From Scytonema millei VB511283 (GTDB taxonomy: Bacteria; Cyanobacteriota; Cyanobacteriia; Cyanobacteriales; Chroococcidiopsidaceae): a DNA stretch of 64,000 nucleotides. The DNA lies in the NCBI RefSeq assembly GCF_000817735.3, contig NZ_JTJC03000007.1:62001-126000 (forward strand). The letters run 5' to 3'. A program made the position numbers and the translations under genes. Position 1 is the first letter of the stretch, and the number at the start of each line of letters is the position of its first letter. Below the pieces are notes generated by a model that saw nothing but the letters and a program-made list of their open reading frames with translations, ran no database searches and had not been told where the DNA came from. Of the stretch, positions 9,637 to 23,615 are shown piece by piece.

Positions 9637-10219
9637 TCCTAAAAGTCGCGTTTTCTAGATATTTTCTGGAGTTTTGAGAAATGTGTCGTCACAAATAGCT
9701 GGAAAGCTTGACTTATGGCGATACGAACTTATAATTCCCAATTTCCGAGAATTGTTATTCTCATACCATTTCTCTAAAATTCGGTTATAGAAGCTCTTCT
9801 GTAGCCCTCCTTTTTAAGGGAGTTAGAGGATCGAAGAACTCAGTTACCTCCTCGCCAGATCCCCCCTAGCCCCCCTTGGGAAAGGGGGAAACCAAAGAAA
9901 GTTGCACGTCGTGTCTTTCACTCAAATTTGGTTTTAGAAAAGCTTCTATAGCCCCCCTTTTTAAGGGGGGGTTGGGGGGATCTCTCTTGTCGCAGTCAAA
10001 AAGTAAAATGGTATTAGACTACGCCAAAGCGATCTTTTTGATCGCGCAGGATTGTGCAGATTGGCTCAGAGAAAACTTTCTGGCTATTCTTATTGCTATT
10101 TAGGCACGATAAATCTTAATATCTAAAATAAACAAACTTAGTGCGATCGCCATAGTAAACTTGCAACAGGACTGGCAATATAAGTATCAAAAAATATAAG
10201 TAGTAAGTCCAAGATAGAC
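9637..10219. other. Intergenic region with GATCCCCC-type dispersed repeats
   Basis: A 583-bp divergent gap. It holds two copies of the C/G-rich dispersed element (about 9800-9896 and 9946-9988), recognisable by TAGCCCCCC, TTTTTAAGGGGGG and GGGGGGATC blocks. An open frame across it is mostly repeat and I do not call it a gene. The right half must hold the VWA lipoprotein promoter, which I cannot place. Confidence 0.7.
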
Positions 10220-11470
10220 ATGAAAATAAAAATAGTTTGCGCTTCACTACTTTTGGTATTAACTCCTTTATCGCTTGCTATCAGCGGCTGCGATGCTGAA
10301 GGAAACAATTATGCAAATAATTCTGATGTAACTTCTACTACTCAAACTACAGAAATCAAGACAAACTTAACACAATCAGATCGATCTACCGAACTCGATC
10401 CGTATGCAGCAGAAGCCTACTATCAGCAGCTATTGGCACAATATGGGGAAAATTATCAAGAGTGTTTAGAGCCTGTATCAGTTAATCTCGATTCGGTTAC
10501 GAACTCAAATGCTTCTGAGGTAGATCCCACAGAAAAAATCACTAAAATGAAGCAGCAAAATAAAATTTTTGTGTTAGACGCTTCGGATTCTATGCGAGTG
10601 TTTACAGGTAGTGGTACTACGAAGTTCGACATTGCTAAAGCTGCGATCGCTCGTTTTGTCAGTACATTTCCTTCTACAACTCAAGTTGGAGTTAATATAT
10701 TTGGCGATCGTAGCGCCGATGCAACACCAGATCCGACTACTGTATGTGCTGCTAGCGAAACTATGTATTCTCTAGTACAGTTGAGCAGCTTAATTTTAGC
10801 ACCAGCCAACGAACCCACCTTAGAGGCTGAATTTAAACCAATTTATAAACCAATAACGGCAAGCCTATCAAGATTCAACGATATTCTAAGCGATCGCAAT
10901 GGGGCTAGCAATCAAAATATTATTTATTTAATTACTGATGGGACAGACAATTGTAATGGTGATGCTGTAGCCACAGCCAGAGAATTGCACGATTCTCCGG
11001 CAAAAATTACGGTAAATGTAATTGGCTTAGATGAAGATGAAACCACGCAGCAGCAGTTGCAAGCCATAGCTGAAGCTGGCGGAGGCGATTACTTTCTAGC
11101 GCGCGATGCTAATGAATTCAACACTGCTTTTGAACGGACACAAGAGAAAATCGAGGCAGAAAAATATACAACAATTCAACTAACAGAAAATCGACCACAA
11201 GCGTCCACAAATTCTAATCCTAGCATCAATCAGATTACGGCTTGTACTACAGTTAAAATGAATCGAGAGCTAGGTCAAATTATTAGTCAGGTGAATCGTT
11301 TATCTGCACTCCAAGGAACAAATCTTAAGTATAATAATCATGTTCTAGCCCGGTTAAAAGAAAGGCAAGAGCGGATTACCGCATGGCGCGATCGCTTGTT
11401 AACTAATACTGGCAATCCTCAAATAGATTTAAATTTATTTCGGCAGGAATTGGCACAGGCAACGCAATAA
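10220..11470 (+). CDS. VWA-domain lipoprotein
   Basis: A 416-residue protein. The N-terminus is a lipoprotein signal with lipobox LAISGC (Cys24), so it is probably attached to a membrane on the outer side. A von Willebrand type A domain starts about residue 115, with the MIDAS motif DASDS (120-124) and LITDGTDNC later. The domain binds a divalent cation and usually mediates protein contacts. A charged, partly helical C-terminus follows (about 310-416). No neighbour suggests a pathway. Confidence 0.85.
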   Translation: MKIKIVCASLLLVLTPLSLAISGCDAEGNNYANNSDVTSTTQTTEIKTNLTQSDRSTELDPYAAEAYYQQLLAQYGENYQECLEPVSVNLDSVTNSNASEVDPTEKITKMKQQNKIFVLDASDSMRVFTGSGTTKFDIAKAAIARFVSTFPSTTQVGVNIFGDRSADATPDPTTVCAASETMYSLVQLSSLILAPANEPTLEAEFKPIYKPITASLSRFNDILSDRNGASNQNIIYLITDGTDNCNGDAVATARELHDSPAKITVNVIGLDEDETTQQQLQAIAEAGGGDYFLARDANEFNTAFERTQEKIEAEKYTTIQLTENRPQASTNSNPSINQITACTTVKMNRELGQIISQVNRLSALQGTNLKYNNHVLARLKERQERITAWRDRLLTNTGNPQIDLNLFRQELAQATQ

Positions 11471-11471
11471 T

Positions 11472-11495
11472 TAGTTGACAGTTGACAGTTGACAG
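11472..11495. repeat. Short tandem heptamer (AGTTGAC)
   Basis: Three copies of AGTTGAC immediately after the VWA gene stop. Confidence 0.75.
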
Positions 11496-11527
11496 TGAAA
11501 GGACTGATGATTATCAACCGTTAGCCG

Positions 11528-12727
11528 TCAACCATCAACTGCTTTCTTCAACAACAAATAATAAAGTTGTCCGTTACTGACTGTAACTCCAGCACGCTTT
11601 GCTGCTAGATCGCCAGTTCCCATAAAGTAATCGACTCTACCTGCTCCTTTGATGGCGCTACCCGTGTCTTGATTGAGGACGTAGCGGCTAACAGTACGCT
11701 GTTCTAGCTGTCCTTGCCGATCGAAATAAGGAATTTGGGTATGAATCAGCGCTAAAGCACCAGGCGGCGTAAGTGACTTATCTGTGGCGATCGATCGCTC
11801 GGCTGTGACTGGTACTCCCAGGTATCCGTGAGGTGGAGCGTTGTTTGTGGGTTGAAAAAAGACAAATGTACGGTAGCGGGGTAGATACGTATTTAATTCT
11901 GCCGGGTGTTGGCGAAAGTATTGTAGTACAGCAGGTAGAGTTAACCCATCGGCGGGAAGTTTGCCATCTTTAATCAGTTCTTTGCCGATGCTGGTATAAG
12001 GAAATTTAGTCTTGCCAGCATAACCAACAGTCATGATACTACCATCTGTCAGGTGCAGGCGTGCCGAACCTTGGATGTGAACCAGAAAGGCTTCTAGGCG
12101 ATCGCGCAGCCAAACCAGTTCTCGTCCGTGCAGCCGACTTTTCGCTCCCAATAAACCGTTCTCGCCTTCTAATTCAGCTCTGGTAGGATGGGGTTCAGTC
12201 CACGCAGCAAAGTCAGGTGGGAGTCGATAAAGAGGATAGCGGTATTCAGCCGTTTTAACGCGGCTGGCAGGATAGATCGGCTCGTAGTATGCAGTAAATA
12301 GTACTTCACTCTTACCGTTTTGTGCCGGAAATTGATACAGTTCAAATTCTTGCTGGACGGCGGCTTGTAGTTGTTTTGGAGAACGGGAGTTAATCACCAA
12401 CTGGCGAAATCGCACTAAACTACGCCAGACGCGATCGCGGGTAATCTCGCGTAGGGGATACTGTTGATAAGCTGCAATTGCTTGCGGCGATCTCAAATAT
12501 CGCAAACTGTTATCGATCGCTTTGAGTAAAGCTTGGCGATCGCCTTTTTTACCTTGACCCCAAATCTGTTCGTCCCAACCCAAGCGATCTGATTTTTGTT
12601 GTATATTAGCAGGTACGAGCTGGACTGTGGCAGCACTAGCATGAATTGTAGAAGCATTACCTGTAACTTCTGCCGACAGTGATTGAGCCAGGACTAGGGC
12701 AAATAGTGCTACTGTCTGTTTCATCAT
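11528..12727 (-). CDS. mltA: MltA-type murein lytic transglycosylase
   Basis: A peptidoglycan-cleaving enzyme. The MltA domain is followed by a C-terminal 3D domain with conserved DTGSAIKGAGRVDYFMGTG near the C-terminus, where the catalytic aspartate lies. The N-terminus is a signal peptide (QTVALFALVLAQSLSA) without a lipobox cysteine, so unlike E. coli MltA it is probably soluble in the periplasm. The frame extends to a GTG at 12754, but the ATG ATG pair at 12727/12724 directly before the signal peptide is more likely. About 399 residues. Confidence 0.88.
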   Translation of the reverse strand: MMKQTVALFALVLAQSLSAEVTGNASTIHASAATVQLVPANIQQKSDRLGWDEQIWGQGKKGDRQALLKAIDNSLRYLRSPQAIAAYQQYPLREITRDRVWRSLVRFRQLVINSRSPKQLQAAVQQEFELYQFPAQNGKSEVLFTAYYEPIYPASRVKTAEYRYPLYRLPPDFAAWTEPHPTRAELEGENGLLGAKSRLHGRELVWLRDRLEAFLVHIQGSARLHLTDGSIMTVGYAGKTKFPYTSIGKELIKDGKLPADGLTLPAVLQYFRQHPAELNTYLPRYRTFVFFQPTNNAPPHGYLGVPVTAERSIATDKSLTPPGALALIHTQIPYFDRQGQLEQRTVSRYVLNQDTGSAIKGAGRVDYFMGTGDLAAKRAGVTVSNGQLYYLLLKKAVDG

Positions 12728-12754
12728 TAACGAACTATACACCAGCGATCGCAC

Positions 12755-13096
12755 TTATGCGATCGGCTTATAGTTTTTTAATCAAGTTTTGATAGCTAGA
12801 CACACCCTATTTGAGCGATCGCCAATAAGATTTAATGTTATTACGTAATTATTAACTCGATCTGAGACTAGTAAATACTGCGATCGCATTTAAAATTTTC
12901 AGTAACTTAATAATTGTAATTCTGCATGAATAACTCAAATGTCAACATTGTAAAAAGGAATCAGAATAACTCATGGGTTTTCAATTGTATTCGCCCGATA
13001 GTAGCCCCTACAAGAAAGATAATGCTAAGTTATGTAGCAATTGCTTATACTAACACAGGGTATTAACTTAAGACTTAAGGTAAGTGAAATGTAACT
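12755..13096. other. Divergent intergenic region, no recognised element
   Basis: About 340 bp, AT-rich, with HIP1 octamers near 12750, 12816 and 12881. It must contain promoters for mltA and for the coiled-coil gene, but no convincing motif stands out. Confidence 0.5.
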
Positions 13097-13876
13097 ATGG
13101 CTGCATTTGATCCAGAGCATTTGATCGATACCAACATGGAACTATCATTGATATCTACTTCAGAAGAGGTAGATCTTCTCCGCGAACAAGTAGAGTTTCT
13201 CCGCGAACAGATGGAGTCTTTGCATCGAATGGTAGAACGTCTAAACTCAGAGTCGCTTGACAAGCAGCAACAAATACAAGAGCTAGAGCAAGAATTAGAA
13301 CAAACAAACAAAGAATTGTGCCGCGCACTCGTCCCACAGCAGCAAGAGATTACCCCAGTAGAAGATTACCAAGGTAAAGCCCTCGATCGGCAAGTTTCAG
13401 TCAGCAAGTCTTTAGCTGCACTATTCAATACTACTTGCAATCGCGCCATCCCTGCAAAGATACTGGAGGTAGAAAAGGCAAACAAAAGTACTGCTATATT
13501 ACCAAGTATAGTAGCTCAGCAAATCTTAAATAATTCAAAAGAATTAACAGTTCATTCACGGCAACTTGGTTCTCAATTCAAAGAGCTTGGATTACAGTTT
13601 ATTGCTAATCAAGCTAGTTTCATGAAATTTCAAGAGGAAGTAGCTCGGAAATTAATAGAACTGCCGCAGCAACATAAAAATGCAATGATTATGTCTCAGC
13701 GTTTGCAAGCATCTCGAACGAAAACAGAGGCAAACGTAAGGCAACTTCAAGAACATGTGGAGCAAACCAAAAAATTGTCAAATAAATCCAAGGTTTATGT
13801 AAAGTCAGTAAAATCGAGATCTGCAAGTTATTCCGACTTAAAAAAATTTGCGAAAGCCGATTTAAGCTTAGCTTAA
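13097..13876 (+). CDS. Coiled-coil protein of unknown function
   Basis: A 259-residue soluble protein I do not recognise. Residues about 20-78 form a clear coiled coil with heptads such as VDLLREQVEFLREQMESL, followed by a Gln/Glu-rich run. The middle (100-190) is helical without known motif, and 225-259 is lysine/serine-rich and basic. A structural or scaffold role is possible but only a guess. Its stop codon sits in a perfect terminator stem. Confidence 0.7.
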   Translation: MAAFDPEHLIDTNMELSLISTSEEVDLLREQVEFLREQMESLHRMVERLNSESLDKQQQIQELEQELEQTNKELCRALVPQQQEITPVEDYQGKALDRQVSVSKSLAALFNTTCNRAIPAKILEVEKANKSTAILPSIVAQQILNNSKELTVHSRQLGSQFKELGLQFIANQASFMKFQEEVARKLIELPQQHKNAMIMSQRLQASRTKTEANVRQLQEHVEQTKKLSNKSKVYVKSVKSRSASYSDLKKFAKADLSLA

Positions 13877-13886
13877 ATCGGCTTTT
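13853..13886 (+). terminator. Perfect 15-bp stem overlapping a stop codon
   Basis: AAAGCCGATTTAAGC (13853-13867), loop TTA, and its exact complement (13871-13885) then T. The TAA stop of the coiled-coil gene (13874-13876) is in the right arm. The stem is flanked by A and T runs, so it could work in both directions. Confidence 0.8.
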
Positions 13887-13948
13887 CATCTAAGTTGATA
13901 ATAGTTCAATAAATACTATAGCGTTTCCCATGCAGGTGTAATACATGC

Positions 13949-13977
13949 GTAGGTGCGCACAGAGAAAGCGCCCCTAC
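13949..13977. repeat. Dispersed GTAGG-GCGCACAG palindrome
   Basis: Imperfect copy of the family whose perfect version is at 26593-26620, with left arm GTAGGTGCGCACAG and right arm AAGCGCCCCTAC. Confidence 0.7.
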
Positions 13978-13989
13978 AAGTGACAACGA

Positions 13990-14661
13990 CTATGACAGCA
14001 GACTCGGACAAGTTAATACAAACACATCCCTCGTTCCATCTATTTCATCATTTAGAGGTTTAACGGGAGTCGTGTAATGGAAAAATTCGCGATCGTTAAG
14101 TAGTAAAAGTTCTCCAGGGTTAAGAGTTTTATTAAACACAGGGCTTTCCTTTTTAGATCTGTATAAGTGTGTCTCTCCCCCTTGGACATTATTACGACCG
14201 ATAGAAAAGATCGCAATCAGATCTGTCCCGTCTCGATGAATTCCCTCTGGTGCTGGATTGCCAAAATTGGTTGCAGAACAAGTCGTTCTAATTTGATGCA
14301 CGCCAATTTCCCGAGAGTCAGAATACAATTTACAAGCATCATTAAAAGCAAACAGCAATCTTGTAAAATCTTCATGCACTACCAGAGCATCATCAATTTC
14401 ATGAAACTCTCTTTGAATATCTCCTACTACAGGATTATATTCTTTGCTTTGAAATAAGCGACCGTGAGGTAATTTCACCACTTTTCCGTCTGTTATGCTA
14501 AAACGGGATAAACGGCGGCGGCGATAGTTACCCTTAATGTATGGATCTACTGGCAAATCTTGGAAAAAGCGCTGCAACTCTTCTAAGTTAATAAAATTTG
14601 CCTTTTGTAATGTAAATAATAAGTCGTAGCCTAATTTTTTTGAATTTAGTACTTTTTGCAT
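13990..14661 (-). CDS. 2-oxoglutarate/Fe(II) dioxygenase family protein
   Basis: A 223-residue protein resembling the bacterial 2OG-Fe dioxygenase family that includes free amino-acid hydroxylases. The iron triad is visible as His142-x-Asp144 (GIHRDGTD) and His195 (FFHYTTPV), and Arg211 (GTRDVFVLT) fits the 2-oxoglutarate carboxylate ligand. The substrate cannot be read from the sequence. Single-gene unit preceded by an AT-rich gap. Confidence 0.78.
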   Translation of the reverse strand: MQKVLNSKKLGYDLLFTLQKANFINLEELQRFFQDLPVDPYIKGNYRRRRLSRFSITDGKVVKLPHGRLFQSKEYNPVVGDIQREFHEIDDALVVHEDFTRLLFAFNDACKLYSDSREIGVHQIRTTCSATNFGNPAPEGIHRDGTDLIAIFSIGRNNVQGGETHLYRSKKESPVFNKTLNPGELLLLNDREFFHYTTPVKPLNDEIDGTRDVFVLTCPSLLS

Positions 14662-15024
14662 AGAAAACTAATCCTTTATTTTCGATCCCCGAGTATATTT
14701 ACTCGTAAAAACAATCCATATTTATAGTATAATTTGGATTTTTCAAACTGCTGTTAACTTCATTACAAAAAGTTTCACTTTATTAACAAAATGGCAAAAT
14801 TGTCTCAAGGAATACTAAATTTTCTTCGAGCCATATTTTGTAAGTAAAAATACTGAAATCGTGTTTAAATACGGCGTTAGCGAAGCTGAACGAAGTTATC
14901 GCTTGCCAAACTGAAGATAAGAAATTTCCCTACCCTAAAACCATTCGATATCTTTATACAGTGGGTTACTAACCAATATGCACGTATGGCAACCTCAGAA
15001 AGAATTCTACCGAACGCAAATATG

Positions 15025-15125
15025 GTGAGGGCGGGTTTATCGCGTGATTCTTGCCTGTACGAAGAAGCTAGGTAAAAACCCGCCCCTACAGACGCTTTTA
15101 ATCCTAGCAGGGCGGGTTTTTCATA
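15025..15125. repeat. Dispersed GGGCGGGTTT palindrome elements
   Basis: One paired element (about 15025-15089: GAGGGCGGGTTT, then AAACCCGCCCCTAC) followed by a further half-arm AGGGCGGGTTTTT (15109-15121). Confidence 0.75.
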
Positions 15126-15182
15126 CCGAAAAAAATACACGATTGACGCCAATACAGTTCAGTTAAAAGCGATCGATCCTCG

Positions 15183-15253
15183 AAGATCCCCCCAACCCCC
15201 TTGGAAAGGGGGCTACGACTCCCCCCTTTTTAAGGGGGGCGAGGGGGGATCGT
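15183..15253. repeat. GATCCCCC-type dispersed element
   Basis: An imperfect palindrome beginning GATCCCCCCAACCCCC and ending GGCGAGGGGGGATC, with a TTTTTAAGGGGGG block inside. Relatives at 9800-9990 and 62021-62226. Confidence 0.75.
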
Positions 15254-15293
15254 CTTATCTGAACCGTATTGAGATCGACCCACCCCCTACAAA

Positions 15294-15321
15294 TGACCAA
15301 TGACCAATGACCAATGACCAA

Positions 15322-15322
<1 letters not shown>
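15294..15322. repeat. Tandem heptamer array (ATGACCA)
   Basis: Four copies of ATGACCA immediately before the 3' end of mfd. Confidence 0.85.
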
Positions 15323-19002
<3,680 letters not shown>

Positions 19003-19244
19003 AAGTTATTAGCTACAGCAGACGGAAAATTATAACGGGATAGATGCTATTTCTCCATTCTAAAATTCTCAACAAAATTAGGGGGAAGGGTAATCGGTAG
19101 TTGACAGTTATCAGTGGTGCGTGAAGAATTGTTGCATCATGACTTGGAAGCGAGAAACTGGAGATGAAAAGATCTCCGATACTGGATAATAGGTAGCCAA
19201 CGTTCAGCACCGCTTGCCCTGAGTAGCAGCAACAATTAAAACTA

Positions 19245-20573
19245 ATGTCCTCCATTTCTCTTGAAGTTCTGACGATTCTCCTACTGATATTTGCCAATGG
19301 CATCTTTGTGATGTCGGAACTAGCGATCGTCTCGGCAAGGAAGGTAAGGCTACAAAGTCTGGCTAACCAGGGGGATAAAAAAGCTCGTGTAGCTCTAGAC
19401 CTGGCAAATGCTCCCAATCAGTTTCTAGCTAGCGTGCAAATTGGCATTACGCTACTAGCAATTTTATCTGGTGCTTTTGCAGAGTCGGCTGTAGCAACTA
19501 GGCTGGCTCCACTTGTGAGTTTAGTACCTGGACTTGCGGCATACAACAGCGCGATCGCTTCTGTAACAGCTGTTTTACTCGTCACCTATTTGACGCTGAT
19601 TATTGGGGAACTCGTACCAAAACAACTAGCACTCAACTATCCAGAGAAGATTGCAACTGTTGTTGCCATGCCGTTGCGGTTTCTGGCAAAAATTGCTGCT
19701 CCTATAGTTTATTTGCTGAGTGCCTCAACCGATCTTGTCGTGCGACTGTTGGGGATTAGACCTTCTACCGATCCACAAGTGACAGAAGAAGAAATTCGCG
19801 TTTTGATCGAGCAGGGTACGGAAGCGGGGACGTTTGAAGCTGCCGAACAGGATATGGTAGAACGGGTATTTCGGTTAGGCGATCGCCCCGTTAGTGCTTT
19901 AATGACACCCCGTCCTGATATTGTCTGGCTAGACTTAGAGGACACTGCTGAAGAAAATCGCCAAAAAATCCTCGATAGCTGTCATTCCCGCTTTCCAGTT
20001 TGTCAAGGAGGCTTAGATAACGTGTTGGGAATCAGTCACGTTACGGATATGTTAGAGCGTTGTTTGTCCGGTCAATCCCTCGACCTTACCGTATCGTTGC
20101 GACAACCCATATTTGTTCCCGAAAGTACTAGGGGATTAAAAATCCTAGAACTATTTAAACAAACGGGCATTCACATGGCATTGGTGGTAGACGAATATGG
20201 CGTGATCCAGGGTTTGGTGACGCTGAATGACATCATGGTGGAAATTGTGGGTGATGTTCCTAACGCAGGTAACTTAGAAGAACCGATGGCAGTGCAGCGA
20301 GAAGATGGTTCTTGGTTGTTGGATGGAATGTTACCTGTAGATGAATTTTTTGAAATTTTTGATATCGAAGAAATTCCTAAAGAACACAGAGGCAGTTATC
20401 AAACTTTAGGCGGATTTGTGATTACTCATCTCGGTCGCATTCCCGCCGCTACGGATCATTTTGAATGGGAGCTTTTGCGATTTGAGGTGATGGATATGGA
20501 TGGTAATCGGGTAGATAAAGTGTTAGTGACTCCGATGGAAGGTAGAGGGGTAAAGCAGGATAAGGAAGAGTAG
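19245..20573 (+). CDS. CorC/HlyC family integral membrane protein
   Basis: A 442-residue protein with the DUF21 (CNNM) membrane domain at about 1-190 (four hydrophobic segments), a CBS domain pair at about 205-330 (ALMTPRPDIVWLD, GLVTLNDIMVEIVGD), and a C-terminal CorC_HlyC domain (340-430). Family members are linked to magnesium or other divalent ion efflux; the old name hemolysin is misleading. Divergent from mfd, with no clear ribosome site before ATG 19245. Confidence 0.9.
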   Translation: MSSISLEVLTILLLIFANGIFVMSELAIVSARKVRLQSLANQGDKKARVALDLANAPNQFLASVQIGITLLAILSGAFAESAVATRLAPLVSLVPGLAAYNSAIASVTAVLLVTYLTLIIGELVPKQLALNYPEKIATVVAMPLRFLAKIAAPIVYLLSASTDLVVRLLGIRPSTDPQVTEEEIRVLIEQGTEAGTFEAAEQDMVERVFRLGDRPVSALMTPRPDIVWLDLEDTAEENRQKILDSCHSRFPVCQGGLDNVLGISHVTDMLERCLSGQSLDLTVSLRQPIFVPESTRGLKILELFKQTGIHMALVVDEYGVIQGLVTLNDIMVEIVGDVPNAGNLEEPMAVQREDGSWLLDGMLPVDEFFEIFDIEEIPKEHRGSYQTLGGFVITHLGRIPAATDHFEWELLRFEVMDMDGNRVDKVLVTPMEGRGVKQDKEE

Positions 20574-20614
20574 GTAATTGGTAATTGGTAATCGGTGAAA
20601 TAATCAGAATTATT

Positions 20615-20811
20615 GTGGGGCGGGTTTTAACCGAGAATTTCCCTACCATCAAAAATCTATTTGCTAAACCCGCCCTCATGAGATTTACAATCGCATACAT
20701 TTTTATACGACTATTTTGGTAGGGGCGGGTTGATTAATACATAACCTCGGATGGGCGGGTTTATTGAGATTTTCAGATGAGAGTCAATATTTCGGGTGAA
20801 CCCGCCCCTAC
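20615..20811. repeat. Two dispersed GGGCGGGTTT palindrome elements
   Basis: First element about 20615-20680 (GTGGGGCGGGTTTT to AAACCCGCCCTC), second about 20719-20811 (GTAGGGGCGGGTT to AACCCGCCCCTAC, with an extra arm inside). They fill the gap between the convergent corC-type and glgA genes. Confidence 0.8.
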
Positions 20812-20820
20812 ATTAGGTAA

Positions 20821-22245
20821 CTATTTCGGAATTAATTCTTCTGTTTGTGGTTGGGGTGTTTCTACTTCCTCAGTAGTGCCGTACATTGAGTTATACATTT
20901 TCACGTATTCTTTTGCCGACTGATACCAACTGAAGTCTTGTCGCATTCCCCGTTGTTGTAAATTTTGCCAATTGGGTTTGTAGTGGAAACCTTCCCAAGC
21001 ACGCACCATGCAAGTATAAAGGTCTAAGGGTTCGTAGCGATCGAAACAATAACCCGTACCGACACTATTTTCAGGGTCGTGATGAATAACAGTATCAACT
21101 AAGCCGCCAGTACGACGTACAATTGGCACGCAACCGTAACGCAACGCCATCATTTGACTGATACCGCAGGGTTCAAATCGACTTGGCATCAAGAAGGCAT
21201 CGCTACCAGCATAAATACGACGGGCAAGGGCATCATTGTAGAGTAAATACGTTGCCATCCGCCCGGGAAAACGCGATGCCATCTGCCATAATTGAGTTTC
21301 ATAATAGCGATCGCCCGTGCCTAAAATAATAATTTGGGCATCGGTATACGAGAGAAAGCGATCCAAAATTTGGATTGCCAAATCGATTCCTTTCTGTTCA
21401 ACCAACCGCGTCACCATACCTACTAAAAAAGCTTTAGAGTTAACCTCTAATCCCACTTCTTCTTGAATGGCAACTTTATTTGGCTTCCGCTGTTCTAAGG
21501 TCTCTGTTGTGAAAGTTTTAGCAATATATTTATCGTTTTCTGGATTGTAGACATCAACATCAATGCCGTTAACAATACCCCATAATTTACCGCTAATAAA
21601 AGACATTAAACCTTCAAGAGTTTCGCCATATGCTGCCGTTTGAATTTGTTTGGCATAAGTCGGAGAAACTGTATTCACGCGATCGGCAAATTGCACCGCC
21701 GCCGCCATTGTATTATGTCCTTGCATGTACCAAGGACACCACGTAATTTTTTCTAAATACCAGCGCCAGGGACCTTGATAAGCCAAGTTATGAATCGTAA
21801 ATACGCTAGTAATATCTGGAGATTGGTGCATCCAAACGGGAATCATCCCTGTATGCCAATCGTGACAGTGGACAATATCGGGTTTCCAATAGTTCCAGCA
21901 AAATTCTGCTGCGCCGTTAGCAAATAAGGTGAAACGCCAGTGTTCGTCTTCCCCAGAATAAATGCGACGGGGTGCAAATGCCTGATGCCCGAACAAATAC
22001 AAGGGAACATCCGTTCCAGGCAGCACGGCTTCGTAAACCTTAAATTCCTGAAACATAGCAGCTCCAGACCAGATTGGATCTTGGGGAATCTCCATTTTGT
22101 CTGGTAGAAAGCCGTAATAGGGCAGAAAAATTCGTACGTCATGCCCCATTTCTCTGAGAATTTTCGGTAACGCTCCGACGACATCGCCCATTCCGCCAAC
22201 TTTGGCGACTGGCGCTGCTTCTGCAGCAACAAACAAAATTCGCAT
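20821..22245 (-). CDS. glgA: Glycogen synthase (ADP-glucose)
   Basis: A GT5 glycosyltransferase that extends alpha-1,4-glucan from ADP-glucose. The ADP-glucose site motif is KVGGMGDV (Lys15), and the C-terminal half has the GT-B catalytic region [18 protein letters not shown]. At 474 residues it matches the shorter GlgA1 type of cyanobacteria. A C-terminal tail ([15 protein letters not shown]) is unconserved. hemC lies upstream on the same strand, separated by a palindrome, so co-transcription is uncertain. Confidence 0.95.
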   Translation of the reverse strand: MRILFVAAEAAPVAKVGGMGDVVGALPKILREMGHDVRIFLPYYGFLPDKMEIPQDPIWSGAAMFQEFKVYEAVLPGTDVPLYLFGHQAFAPRRIYSGEDEHWRFTLFANGAAEFCWNYWKPDIVHCHDWHTGMIPVWMHQSPDITSVFTIHNLAYQGPWRWYLEKITWCPWYMQGHNTMAAAVQFADRVNTVSPTYAKQIQTAAYGETLEGLMSFISGKLWGIVNGIDVDVYNPENDKYIAKTFTTETLEQRKPNKVAIQEEVGLEVNSKAFLVGMVTRLVEQKGIDLAIQILDRFLSYTDAQIIILGTGDRYYETQLWQMASRFPGRMATYLLYNDALARRIYAGSDAFLMPSRFEPCGISQMMALRYGCVPIVRRTGGLVDTVIHHDPENSVGTGYCFDRYEPLDLYTCMVRAWEGFHYKPNWQNLQQRGMRQDFSWYQSAKEYVKMYNSMYGTTEEVETPQPQTEELIPK

Positions 22246-22292
22246 GTTTAGTGAGTAGTGAGTGGTGAGTAGATTGGTAGAGGTCGCTCGGT

Positions 22293-22336
22293 ATAGAGAC
22301 GTTACATGTAACGCCTCTCCACGTAACGTCTCTACA
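22293..22336. repeat. Dispersed GTAGAGACGTTAC palindrome
   Basis: ATAGAGACGTTACATGTAAC arms with a second outer arm ACGTAACGTCTCTAC. It overlaps the hemC stop codon (22332-22334). A weaker relative lies at 26664-26692. Confidence 0.75.
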
Positions 22337-23321
22337 ATACCTGTCCGCGTTGAATTTGCGCGAAGATTTCGGCTAGTATCTCTTGCGCTCCTTGTTGACG
22401 AAGGCGTTGGGCTAATTCGATGCCAAGCTTTTCTGCCTCTGTAGGCGCACCAGTTACGGTATCTTTAACCAATCTTTGCCCGTCTAAACTAGCTACCATA
22501 CCCGTAAGAGTTAGCACATCTCCCTCTAGGCTAGTGTTAACGCCAATAGGCACTTGACAGCCACCTTCTAATTCCCGCAAAAAGGCACGTTCTGCAAGAG
22601 CGCGATCGCGTGTGGGTACGTCTTCGATCGCCTTAATTAAAGATAAGACTTCTTCGTCACCCTCACGACATTCTATTCCCAAAGCGCCCTGTCCGACAGC
22701 GTGCAAGGAGATTTCTGCTGGAATGACCCGATCGACGCGATCGCCTAATCCTAGTCTTTGTAGCCCCGCTACTGCCAATACTAGGGCATCATATTCTCCC
22801 GCATCGAGTTTTTGCAGGCGTGTAATCACGTTACCACGCACGTCTTTAAATGCTAGGTGGGGGAAGTGATAGCGTAGTTGTGCCAGTCGGCGTAAAGAGG
22901 AAGTCCCGATGACGGCTCCTTCTGGTAATGTATCGAATTGTTTATCTTTATATTTAGAATGTAAAACTAAAGCATCTGCCGGATTTTCTCTTTCTGTAAC
23001 CGCTCCCAACATCAACCCTTGCGGTAAGCGAGTCGGCAAGTCTTTCAAGGAATGTACGGCAAAATCAATTTCCTGATTGAGCATTCCCACTTCTAACTCT
23101 TTTGTAAATAACCCTTTATCACCAATCTTGGCAAGGGCAACATCGAGAATTTTATCCCCTTGAGTAGACATGGTGTGGACTTCAAACGTGCGATCTGGAA
23201 AAGCTTTTTGCAGTTGTTCTTGCACCCAATAAGTTTGAACTAAAGCCAATTGGCTCTTGCGCGAACCGATGCGAATTGTGCGGGCAGGGCTGGAAACCGT
23301 GGGTGAGGCGTTAGAGGACAT
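22332..23321 (-). CDS. hemC: Porphobilinogen deaminase (hydroxymethylbilane synthase)
   Basis: Polymerises four porphobilinogen molecules in tetrapyrrole synthesis, supplying chlorophyll, haem and cobalamin. Signatures are [17 protein letters not shown], and the cofactor-binding cysteine in [10 protein letters not shown] (about residue 254). 329 residues. The last codons and stop come from the adjoining palindrome. The start at 23321 leaves a short variable leader before [13 protein letters not shown]. Confidence 0.96.
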   Translation of the reverse strand: MSSNASPTVSSPARTIRIGSRKSQLALVQTYWVQEQLQKAFPDRTFEVHTMSTQGDKILDVALAKIGDKGLFTKELEVGMLNQEIDFAVHSLKDLPTRLPQGLMLGAVTERENPADALVLHSKYKDKQFDTLPEGAVIGTSSLRRLAQLRYHFPHLAFKDVRGNVITRLQKLDAGEYDALVLAVAGLQRLGLGDRVDRVIPAEISLHAVGQGALGIECREGDEEVLSLIKAIEDVPTRDRALAERAFLRELEGGCQVPIGVNTSLEGDVLTLTGMVASLDGQRLVKDTVTGAPTEAEKLGIELAQRLRQQGAQEILAEIFAQIQRGQVL

Positions 23322-23390
23322 ACTAAAGCAGCATTTATAGCTTAAATCTGAGTCACTCGATCTAGACTACCGCAGGACTGCACCCAATGG

Positions 23391-23512
23391 AGTCAGTTAT
23401 CAGTTGTCAGTTATCAGTTGTCAGTTGTCAGTTGTCAGTTATCAGTTATCAGTTATCAGTTGTCAGTTGTCGGTTATCATCGCTCCTCGCTCCTCACTCC
23501 TCACTCCTCATG
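23391..23512. repeat. Long heptamer array (CAGTTGT/CAGTTAT, then CTCCTCA)
   Basis: About eleven units of AGTTATC or AGTTGTC (23393-23475) followed by CGCTCCT/CACTCCT units to 23510, between the divergent hemC and Spy-like genes. Confidence 0.88.
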
Positions 23513-23615
23513 ACTAAAGTCATAGTTACATTCGTTACTTTCTCCACAGGCGATCGCGATTTTTCCATTCTTATGATAGTGACATCAAATCTCAGTCACG
23601 CCAGAGAACGATCTC

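Larger units (their letters stand above)
14662..15321. other. Repeat-rich intergenic region
   Basis: 660 bp without a credible gene. 14662-14850 is AT-rich and probably holds the promoter of the dioxygenase gene. 15025-15125 holds GGGCGGGTTT palindromes, 15183-15253 a GATCCCCC-type element, and 15294-15321 a heptamer array. An open frame at 14877-15152 is mainly repeat. Confidence 0.7.

Noticed and set aside
9876-10103. 75-codon open frame
   Set aside because: Its first half is dispersed repeat DNA and it has no recognisable domain or ribosome site.
14877-15152. 91-codon open frame
   Set aside because: Mostly GGGCGGGTTT repeat sequence; no conserved-looking segment.
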